Shown here: positions 54,671 through 64,000 of the stretch, one piece after another
Numbering within the stretch: position 1 is the first letter of the stretch
How the letters are laid out: each line of letters begins with the position of its first letter
DNA from: Papaver somniferum
Taxonomy: Eukaryota; Streptophyta; Magnoliopsida; Ranunculales; Papaveraceae
Reading direction: 5' to 3'
Assembly: GCF_003573695.1 (NCBI RefSeq)
Contig: NC_039359.1
Coordinates: 137,045,939 to 137,109,938, forward strand
DNA length: 64,000 nucleotides
The notes under the pieces: generated by a model
What the model saw: only the letters and a program-made list of their open reading frames with translations
What the model was told of the DNA's origin: nothing
The model's database searches: none
Made by a program: the position numbers and the translations under genes

Positions 54671-57195
54671 TGAAAAAGCGTGGATCTAACAACCACACCC
54701 AATATTTAGCTTAGCAATCTGTATGGACTAAATCCAATATACTTTCAAGAGAATCACCTAGAAAATCATACTCAATCTTAAGAAAAGTATATCAAAGAGT
54801 TATATCTCAATTTCTCAATTCAATCTGCAATCAAACAAATAGGAATTTGCGAGCCCGTTCGAATATAAGAAATAACTTGGACGGTATCAAAAACCAATAT
54901 CCAAGTGTCAATCAATTTAATCACCAACCAAAGGTTGGATTCACAATTGATTGAACTTACGCACAACCTATGATATTTCAATTAAATATAATGCGGAAAA
55001 GAAATAACACAGACACCAAAATTTTGTTAACGAGGAAACCACAAATGCAGAAAAACCCTGGGACCTAATCCAGATTTGAACAACACACTGTATTAAGCCG
55101 CTACAGACACTGGCATACTCCAACTTAAGTTCAGACTGGAATGTAGTTGATCCCTAACCAATCTCACACTGATCAAGGTACAGTTGCGCTCCTTACGTCT
55201 CTGGATCCCACCAGGACTCTACGCACTTGATTTGATTAGCTAATCTCACCCACAACTAAGAGTTGCTACGACCCAAAGTCGAAGACTTGATAAACCAATC
55301 TGTCTCACACAGAAAAGTCTATTGAATAGATAAATATGTCTCCCACAGATATACCTATGAGTTTTTGTTCCGTCTTTTGATAAATCAAGGTGAATAGGAA
55401 CCAATTGATATACCGGACTTATATTCCCGAAGAACAGCCTAGAAATATCAATCACCTCACAATAATCTTAATCGTATAGTAGTGAAACAAGATATTGTGG
55501 AATCACAAACGATGAGATGAAGATGTTTGTGACTACTTTTTTATCTTGCCTATCGGAGATTAAATCTCAAGCCAATCTTAGAGAAGATAACACTCAATTG
55601 CGATAGAAAACAACAAAATCAGATCGCGCAACTATATAGAAAATAGTTGGATCTGGCTTCACAATCCCAATGAAGTCTTCAAATAGTTAACCTACAGGGT
55701 TTTGGAAAAACCTAAGGTTAAAGGAAAATCGACTCTAGTCGCAACTAGTATCACACAGGAGGTGTGGGGATTAGGTTTCCCAGTTACTAGAGTTCTCTCT
55801 TTTATAGTCTTTAAATCAGGGTTTGCAATCAATGCTACCTTGCTAAAAAAGCATTCAATACTCACCGTTAGATGAAAACCTGATTAGACTCAAGCTAATA
55901 TCTTTCAACCGTTAGATCGAACTTATCCTGTTACACACAAATGAAGAGTGACTTCATTTGGATATGAGTAATCGTACCTAAACGTGTGCACCTTTGTTGA
56001 CTCAACAATAGTTAACCAAAGTTAGCCATATGAACACTTTCATATCAACCATATTCATCTTAACCATACTAGTTCAAATGACTCAAATGAAACTAGTTCT
56101 AGAGTTGTTCAATTGTTTATATTCTCATAGAAGTATACAAGGCACAATTGAAGCAAAATCGATTTTGATTCACTCGAATCAATTCATGAAAATTATAGCC
56201 ACGGTTTGCAAAAGATTGCATTCCTTAATATAAATGTATTCATTCATGAACAAACCGATTTTAGAACATAACCTACTCAAGTATGCAAACGGGTACGCAT
56301 ACCTAAGTAGCCAGACTTGGACTGTGTTTGCTAGTACGCAAACGGGTACGCATACTGTCGTTCACATCCAAACTCAGTTGAATATAGTGCGCGTACGGGT
56401 ACGCATACTAAAGTTCCCGGATTTCAACTGACTTCGCCAGTACGCATACGGGTATGCATACTATAACTCCCGGACTTCACCTGACCAACCAGTACGCATA
56501 CGGGTATGCATACTAGATTGCGGGTCTTGGACTACACATATGCAAGTACGCATACTGTATTTATATCCAATCATGGTTAATCATTATACACTCTCATTTC
56601 AACCATTGAAACATTCTTGGAAGACGAAAAATAGCTGTCTCACACAAACTATTAGCTTCAAAGCAACTTTCAAGTGATCGAATGATCAATACGAAACATT
56701 TTGAGTCTACATCAAATGACTGTCTCACACAAATCATGTAAGATGTTACAGGGCGATTTTCACATGATCATATTTTGACTTTCTTTATGAATATAAGATG
56801 AACTTGGTTAAAGAGAAAGCTTACCAACACGCATTTCGAGAAATATGTAAGCGAGTTAAACTCAGCACGAAATATCAAATGTGTATAATCGAAGTTTATA
56901 TAGCTATACGACTTTTGTCTCAAATAGGAGATAAAGTAGATAGACTTTTGAGTGATAGATGAGTTCAAGTCTCCACATACCTTTTTTCGATGAAGTTCCA
57001 CAAGCTCCCCTTAGTATTTCTTCGTCTTCAACCGATGAACGTCGTGAAGTCTAATGCTAAACTACACTTTTTATCCTAATCCGAGACTTAGCTATAAGTA
57101 GACTAGAAATCAAGACTTATAGTTTTGACAACTAAACTTGACAAACAAGCTTGAGATAGCAACGCTTGCGAGTTAGACCGAGAAGTACTTTAACA
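54671..57195 (-). repeat. 5' LTR of element 2, 2.5 kb
   Basis: Ends are TGTTAAAGTACTTC (57195) and TTTTTCA (54671), minus strand. It holds an array of palindromic GTACGCATACGGGTACGCATAC units at 56276-56560. Confidence 0.8.
56276..56560. repeat. tandem array of palindromic 23-bp motifs in the element 2 LTR
   Basis: AGTACGCATACGGGTA(C/T)GCA followed by TACT occurs five times at roughly 60-66-bp spacing, with a half copy at the end. Each motif is an inverted repeat of AGTACGCATAC around a GGG centre (AGTATGCGTACCCGTATGCG on the other strand). Between motifs lie TTCCCGGA(C/T)TTCA and CTTGGACT-type spacers. Confidence 0.85.
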
Positions 57196-60100
57196 CAGAG
57201 AATCAGTTTATGAAACAGTATAGATGTTAAGGAGATGGTGTCGTTACAAATCATGATGAAGAATAATTAGGATCGTTAGGGTTTTCGATTGGGGTGATAA
57301 AATAGAGAGAGAAGCAGATTTAGGGGTTAGGGTTTCTTAATATGTCTGAGATTTTATGTGGAATCAAAGATGTATCAAACAATTATTGGATGGGTTTGGT
57401 TGAATTGAGAATTGAAATTGATTTTTTTTGGAATTCGAATTAGAGAAGAAAGGATTTGGATTTTATCTAGGGTTTCAGAGAGTTGATGATGAATTGATCT
57501 TAAAACGGATCAACTAAGGATGGGTTTGAAGAGGATGACCTAGACAAGAAAATTATCAAGTTAATTATAGGGTTCGATTACAAAGAAGATCTCAATTTGA
57601 GAAATTAGTGAACTAGGGTTTGAGTTTCAGATTTGGGGACAGTTGCTTTTCTAGGGGAAATTAAAGGATGTGTGTTGCTGAATCAAATCGAGGCAAGGAA
57701 GAAATTAATTCAATTGAAGCTTAACAGATAAACTGGTGAGTCTGTAAAAGAGTTGATTTTGGGTTTTGATGATTTCTGAAGCCAGAAAGGACAAGGATGT
57801 ACGAGATTGGGTTGTGGTGAATTAAAGCTACAAAGTTGCAGTTGCAGCTAGAGGAGTTAGGTTATGTTGCAGTGGGTTGTGTTGTTGAGATGGGGATGGT
57901 GATGCTGATATTGATTAATTGATTCAAGGAAGAAATGAGATGAAAGAATGAGAAGTTCAGGTCTGGTGGTGGTAGTTGATATTGTTGCAGATGGATAACT
58001 GTAGGTGCAGTTCTGTTGAAGTTTGCTTGGTGATGGTAAGCTACAAATAGGGATGGTTTGAGCTATGGTGGTGGAGCTGCAACAGAAGGTGGTAAATGAA
58101 AAGCAACTGTCCCCAAATTGATGACGTTAATTGATCTGGTGATGATGTTACAATGAATATTGGTGATAGTAGTTGTAGGATTGTAGTTATAGTTTCAATG
58201 AAAGCATGCATCAGCTGCTACACTCAGGTAAGCTTAACTTGAATTTGTAAATTCATTATGAAGTCAGATAATGTTACCGTTGGGTTTGATGTGGGGTTCA
58301 ATTTTTTACTGAAACGTGGCCAGATTGATGACGTGTAGAAGCACACGTGTATACCCAGTCAGAACCGAGTTATTGTGCAGAATCGGCGAGTTAAACTGCA
58401 ACTCGGCGAGTTGAATGATTCAAAGGGCTTAATTGTGTTTTTATCCTACACTAACGGCGCCAAAAAGGTGGATAACCACCCTTAGCCGTTTTTTCCATAA
58501 AACGGTCAAAACCGGCCTGCTAAGTGTAAAAAAATGGTCTAGAGTTATAACTCTAAAAAAAATAGGCTTATTTTTGTTTTTCACCCTTGTAAGTTTTACT
58601 GCTTCGAGAGATAAATGTTTACCCACAAAAAAGCCAGTCACTTTGTTTTCACATTTTCCACGCCTGTTGTGAGATTTCCTTTTGTGCATCTACATGATGT
58701 TTGTTGATTACTTCAACTGGAGGAGGAAACTTCATAGGGATGATTGAAGAAACTTCTCTAGATTTTGGAAACAAGCCTCTCCATTCTTCCTTATTTTGCT
58801 GCATAAAAGAAGATGGTTCATTCACCAAACTCTTATCAATACCTTCAACAGTGGATCGCTCTGGGTTATTATGAGAATTTCCATTATCTCTTTGTTTGTA
58901 GGTTTTGTTTTTATTCCTCTTTTAACACCATATGATTCCTCTAGGGAAGGAATATATGATGAAGTTGAGCTTGGATCATCATTTGAAACTGAAGATTGCC
59001 TCAACATCTTCCCTGGATTTCAGAAGGATGGATCGAAGAACCCACTGTAAGAGAAAATTTTAAAAAACTTTAGATTTAAAATTGCCCCAAAACACCTCCT
59101 TGGTAGTGCTCATTCTCTCTCCCGTATTTTTGGATATTGAGTGTTTTTTTTTTGAGACGTGAATATAAGAATGTCTGTGAAATGCTCTTCTTATCAATGA
59201 TTCATATTCTCAACATTTTCATATTTTCCTATAAATTGGATTTTCGACAAAATTTATGTTTTGAGAAAGCTCTTTCAAATAAGTATAAACAAGGATTTAA
59301 TATATTCATTTTTCTTCGCAAATAATCTCTTTTCTTTAATATAGTTTAACCAAAATGTAAAAATCCTCGATGCACATATGTTTATATTATCGGTAAACAG
59401 TGGTTCTATATGAACCGTCTCATTAGATTAAGTAAAAACAGCTCCCTCGCATGGAGAGTAGGCTCCGCCTACATGAGTTCGGTATAGGGGCACTTTTGGT
59501 GGGGCCCACATAAAGGTTTGTGTGGCTGTAGTTTTTTCATAGTTTTTTTAGGCGGTCCAGACAGAACTTTTGGTCAGTAAAATGGAAAAGCAGTGGACCA
59601 CCAGCGCAAAAGACACACGCAAGACGGCAGAAAATACAAACTCGATCAAATAAAAGATGACACAAAATGAGTAACCAAAATATGTTTACGTGCACGCACT
59701 CCATCACACCGTACTTGCTCATTCCATTAGCCGAAATGGGTTTCAATTTTGTTTTTATTTTTTCTTTTTTGTTCTGTTAACATCACATTTTTCTCATGAT
59801 ATATTGCTTAATCAAATGCTTCTCCTATCTTATAGCTCAAAATCCAAATTTTTGTACGTCTTCTTAAGGAAATTTATCAGACAAATCTTTCCATTGTTAT
59901 TGTTTTTGATGCGGTTCATCATACGTAGGACAAGTGAGACCCACGTTATATCAGCATTAGATGATCTCGCAGCTTTACCCAAAAATATTTAAATCTAACG
60001 AGCATAGGCCTCAGCTTATTCATTTGGTGCCACAAATCAAAACTATTCTGATACGTAGCAACATTTGTCAGGAGTCTGGGGATCCCTAGTACATATCCCT

Positions 60101-60232
60101 CCTCCATCTGTTTCAAAGTCCTCCGAAAGGGAAATCGAAAATTATTAGGTTTTACAAAGTTAGTTTTTAACTTTTGAAGTGAACTCAAAAACCCTGGTGA
60201 CTTTGCTGCTTACTTGTTCATGGTTGCAATTC
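57196..60232. other. nuclear intergenic DNA before the ZIFL gene
   Basis: 57196-58430 is G/T-rich non-coding sequence with a pair of CGGCGAGTT repeats near 58384-58408 (possibly an old retroelement leader). An 84-codon plus-strand frame (58796-59050) has one hydrophobic segment and an acidic end (VELGSSFETEDCLN) but no known family. The ZIFL promoter should be in the last kilobase. I see no clear TATA box that I would trust. Confidence 0.5.
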
Positions 60233-62677
60233 ATGGATACTAATGGTGGTAATAATGATCAAACAGTGTCTTCTAATACGGTACTGTATTATGAGAATTG
60301 TGAAGGTTGCAAGGTTGATGCGCGTAAAGACGAGCACAAAGGTGTGCCATATAAAGAATTGTTCTTTATATGGGTTGTTTGTTTAGCTTCTTGTAAGTCA
60401 TCATCATCTTAATCTCAATTTTTTATTCATGTTTTATTCTGTAAAATTGAAGTTTCAGGTATATATACGCATTGCATGATTAGTTAATATGTTTTTTTTT
60501 TCTGTGTGTTCAGCTCTACCTATATCATGTCTCTTTCCGTTCCTATACTTCATGGTAAACCTCATTTGTGCTTTGCACTTTGAATTTTGTTCAATCGTTA
60601 TGGTTGCTATGAAATTAGTTTTGATGGTCGAATTATGCGCATTTACTAACCTAAGAACAATTCATTTTTGGTAGATAAAGGATTTCCACATTGCCAAAAA
60701 GGAAGAAGATATTGGATTTTATGCAGGATTTGTAGGTGAGTAGGTTTATATTTTATGCTTATAAATAACATTAGTCTTTGAAATAGTGTTCATCATAATG
60801 TATTCTGTCGATGCACCCTTCAAAGAGTGATACTTGTTACGTGCACTATTTTTATTTCATTTAGGGTCAGCGTATATGTTTGGAAGAGCTTTGACCTCAA
60901 TTTTATGGGGAATGATAGCTGATCGATATGGTCGAAAACCTGTTATAATCATCGGGACTTTGGCAGTGTTAGTATTATTATATTCATTGAGCTTACAATC
61001 ATAGCTTCAACAATTCAATTCAATGAGAATCAGTTCACGAAAATCAGTTTTTAATGATGCTTCGGATAATTTTCCATCTCAGGGTAGTCATGAACGCTTT
61101 ATTTGGTCTCAGCACAAAATTTTGGATGGCAATTTCTACGAGGTTTATCCTAGGATTGCTTTGTGGTTTACTTGGCCCCATCAAGGTAATTTTCTCTGCA
61201 AAATGTGCCATAGTTGTAATGCTATGCCAATACCTGAAATATTTGGGAACCGTGGTAATTCCAGTGAAAGAACCTTGGATTGAATTAGATAAGACTAAAT
61301 CATGAAACTTCTATCCCAATTTTCTCAACCAATACTTCTTCCGCAATTGCGTTTTCCGTAAGCTAGATGTACACAAGGCGGAATAAGAAAATACGACCAT
61401 GACGCATATGTAGAACACATGGCAAAGAAAAATACGAAGTTAGTTTTAATATACAGAATTTGACTTTTGTTCAGGCATATGCTTGCGAAGTTTGCCGACC
61501 TGAACATCAAGCTGTGGGACTATCACTTGTAAGAGTTGTATCTATCTTGCCTATTTCTCGACGGGAATGTGGTATCTGACCATTTCATTTCTTTTTATTG
61601 TTGTGCCGCTTATTTTGCTTGATAGTATTCACCCAATAGTTTCTTCTCAGATCACGACATCATGGGGGGTAGGCTTGGTCATTGGCCCAGCCATGGGAGG
61701 CTTTCTGGCAAAGGTAAAAATATACCTGTACCAAATATCTTGTGGGTTTGAGTACTAAATTTTTGCTCCAGTTAGTTGTTTTGCTTCTGAGTATTGAATT
61801 TATGTTACAGCCTGCAGAGAAATATTCGAAACTATTTCCTAAGGGATCTCTCTTTGCGAGGTAAGTAACTCGATCTACCTAACATTATTATTTTTTTGAT
61901 CTTTCTGTTCTAACTATTCTTTCAAATTATATTTTTTGTGCAGATTTCCATACTTTCTACCCTGCCTATGTATATCATTTTGTGCAGGACTAGCATTTAT
62001 AGTTTGTTGGTGGCTCCCGGTATATAATCGTTGATCCTTCAACTCACATTCACAAACAACTCTATTTTATTGTTACAAAATGAGAAAGCACACTCCTCTA
62101 AGTTTTATACTATGTGTGATGCTGTTGGTAACCAACAGTTTCTTATACTGTTCTAGGAGACATTGCACACACATAGTGGAACAAATGAAGAACAAAATGT
62201 GAAGGATAGAAATGAAAATCTACTAGAGACGGGTACAACCGGATCAGACTCTAAGAGAAGTCCTTTTAAGAATTGGCCGTTAATGTCATCCATCATCGTA
62301 TATTCTGTTTTCTCGCTTCATGACATGGCGTATTCAGAGGTGAGCAGTATCGCGTATTCTTTTGTTTTCACTCTCATCTTCAAACGCCTTTTTCTTATCT
62401 ATGATACCAACTGTTTAGTGTATGATTGATTCTGGTGCCCAGTCATTGTACACTAACACGATTTCAGAACCAACTTGAGAATTATATTTTGTCATCCCTG
62501 CAGATTTTCTCATTGTGGGCAGTGAGTCCTAAAAAGTTTGGCGGACTGAGCTTTTCAACTAAGAATGTTGGTTTGGTACTTTCAATCACAGGATGTGGTC
62601 TAATTATCTCCCAACAAATTCTATATCCAATGTTTGAGAGGATTTTTGGTCACATGAAGATTACTCGTATTGCCTCG
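60233..62677 (+). CDS. ZIFL-type major facilitator transporter, exons 1-11 (3' end outside)
   Basis: Exons: 60233-60392, 60514-60554, 60675-60735, 60865-60967, 61083-61185, 61475-61528, 61651-61713, 61811-61860, 61944-62019, 62157-62339, 62504-62677. They sum to 1068 nt (356 codons) with GT-AG introns and matching phases. Landmarks are the cytosolic CEGC motif (residues 23-26), ASSLPISCLFPFLYFM (first membrane helix) and the MFS motif GMIADRYGRKP (103-113). The ZIFL signature SLITTSWGVGLVIGPAMGG is at 173-191. A loop ETLHTH... then NWPLMSSIIVYSVFSLHDMA begins the second half. Family members are 12-helix proton-coupled carriers of the plasma or vacuolar membrane linked to zinc, nicotianamine, potassium or auxin handling; the substrate here is unknown. 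Family length is about 480, so about 120 residues are missing to the right. No breaks are seen. Confidence 0.88.
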
Positions 62678-62871
62678 GTATGGTCGGAAACTATTCTATG
62701 TCGACGGCCACATTATACTGATAATTGACTTAATCTGAGTGTACGTCTAAAAAGAAAAAATCAGCCATATCGATACGTATTTACACGGATATGCGTATTA
62801 ATTCTCCAATACTTCAAGATACAACTCAGTTAGAAAACTTTTGACAAAATATTAGATATCAACAGCTGTCA

Positions 62872-64000
62872 AGATAAATCTCAATACCTTAATATTAGAA
62901 AATTTAGATATTTTACTAGATTTAATGAGAAGTTTTAACTATAATGACAAAATATTAGTTTCAAATCTGTCTATTAGTCTTGCTCTAGACTTTCTTCCTT
63001 TTCATCTAGATTTTTTCTCTCTCTAGTGAGGTTAATTATACATATTAGAAAATTTAGATAAATCTCAATACCTTAATATTAGAAAATTTAGATATTTTAG
63101 TAGATTCTATGAGAAGTTTTAACTATACTGATAAAATATTAGTTTAGTTTCAAATCTGTCCATTGATCTTGCTTTAGATTTCTTCTTTTTCATCCAGACT
63201 TTTTCTCTCTCCAGTGAGGTTAATCGTACATATTATATTTTAGATATTTTACTAGATTCTACGAGAAGTTTTAACTATAGTGACAAAATATTAGTTTCAA
63301 ATCTGTCCACTGATCTTGCTCTAAATTTTCTTCATTTTCATCCAGGACTTTTTCTCTCTCCAATGAAGTTAATCATACATATTAGAAAATGAGGGAGGAT
63401 CCATGGACACTCTTAGATGGACAAGGGACACTCTTACATGGACAAGGTCAGACAAGATTTGCGTCATTTTCTCCGCAAAACCAAAACGACAATGAATTTA
63501 AGTGTAACATTTTGATGATATGTTCCTCTTATAAGACTCTACATTCCTACAAAAAATGAACACAATTCGATATGTATAAAACGACCATCCACCCCTTTGA
63601 ATATCAGCCTTCAAATTCAACGGTTGAAATTAAGATTGGTAGATGGTGAGGTTTGCTATCTCGAATTGCGTTCATTTTTTTGTAGGAATGTAGAGTCTTA
63701 TAAAAGGAACAAATCATCAAAATATTACACTTAAATTCATTGTCGTTTGGGTTTCGCGGAGAAAATGACGCAAATCTTGTCTGACCTTGTCCATCTAAGA
63801 GTGTCCATGGATTCTCCTCTTAGAAAATTTAGATAAATCTCAATACCTTAATATTAGAAAAATTTAGATATTTTACTAGATTCTATGAGAAGTTTTAACT
63901 ACAGTGACAAAATATTAGTTTCAAATCTGTCCACTGATCTTATTCTAGACTTTCTTCCTTTTCATCCATACTTTTTCTCTCTCTAGTGATACACATTATA
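62872..64000. repeat. AT-rich tandem array, about 150-180 bp unit
   Basis: Units contain AGATAAATCTCAATACCTTA, GAGAAGTTTTAACTATAGTG, ACAAAATATTAGTTTCAAAT, CTGTCC and CTTTTTCTCTCTC. Copies start at about 62872, 63058 and 63234 (shortened), and at 63829 after a MITE. The array runs out of the window. It follows the last visible ZIFL exon, so it is either in a large intron or beyond a truncated gene. Confidence 0.85.
63391..63819. mobile_element. fold-back MITE, Mutator-like
   Basis: 429 bp made of two inverted arms of about 175-185 bp (left arm GGATCCATGGACACTCTTAG, right arm the reverse complement) around an 80-base centre. It is flanked by TTAGAAAAT at 63382-63390 and 63820-63828, a 9-bp target duplication. 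Removing the insert and one copy restores the array unit seen at 63035-63065 (ACATATTAGAAAATTTAGAT). The left arm has an internal 24-base duplication (ACACTCTTA[G/C]ATGGACAAGG). No coding capacity. Nine-base duplications and long arms are typical of Mutator-type elements. Confidence 0.9.

Larger units (their letters stand above)
50240..57195 (-). mobile_element. non-autonomous Copia-type LTR element 2 (minus strand)
   Basis: 3' LTR 50240-50983 (only its first 744 bp, then disrupted by the element 1 family LTR), internal region 50984-54670, 5' LTR 54671-57195 (2525 bp). LTR starts are TGTTAGAGCACTGC and TGTTAAAGTACTTC. The purine tract is AAAAGGGGAGAT. The primer site is TGGCATCAGAGCAGG (54654-54668, minus). 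It encodes gag with a zinc knuckle plus an extra ORF but no protease, integrase or reverse transcriptase. Confidence 0.82.

Noticed and set aside
1..64000. Window as part of a mitochondrial chromosome
   Set aside because: It has a large nuclear-type LTR nest, an 11-exon gene with GT-AG introns and a Mutator MITE. Only the 1.35-28.97 kb block is mitochondrial.

Overview
This is a stretch of plant nuclear DNA, from a eudicot judging by the mitochondrial gene set and the repeat types. Papaveraceae/Ranunculales is a weak guess that I cannot test. It has three kinds of content.

(1) About 1.35-28.97 kb is mitochondrial DNA sitting inside a nuclear retrotransposon (a NUMT). It carries nad3, a stub of rps12, nad1 exons 2+3, nad6, nad4, rpl10, trnP-UGG, trnF-GAA, trnS-GCU, trnQ-UUG, a decayed atp4 piece, rpl5 and nad5 exon 1. 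Group II intron parts are present, and so is a small plastid ycf2 fragment. Reading frames of nad3, nad6, nad4, rpl5 and rpl10 are intact and mostly carry the pre-editing codons expected of mitochondrial DNA, so the transfer was DNA-mediated and probably recent. Two donor-genome oddities stand out. nad1 exons 2 and 3 are fused and look already edited. nad4 has lost its second and third introns precisely, yet keeps unedited codons right beside the lost introns.

(2) About 0-1.35 kb and 28.97-57.2 kb is a nest of LTR retrotransposons. An Athila-lineage Ty3 element (+ strand) supplies gag before the NUMT, and RNase H, integrase and one 3' LTR after it. Its LTR abuts a minus-strand Tat/Ogre-like gag-protease region. 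At 40.06-57.2 kb lie two minus-strand non-autonomous Copia-type elements with very long LTRs (about 2.8 and 2.5 kb), tRNA-Met-type primer sites and no polymerase. Each has an extra short ORF near the 3' LTR. A further truncated LTR lies between them.

(3) At 60.2-62.7 kb is the 5' part of a split nuclear gene for a ZIFL-type (zinc-induced facilitator-like) major facilitator transporter. Eleven exons join in frame (356 codons) and the gene is followed by an AT-rich tandem array. A 429-bp fold-back Mutator-type MITE has inserted into that array with a 9-bp target duplication.

The mitochondrial genes encode complex I subunits, ribosomal proteins and tRNAs, but in the nucleus they are expected to be silent because they lack introns' trans partners, editing and nuclear promoters. 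The only plausible working nuclear gene is the ZIFL transporter.
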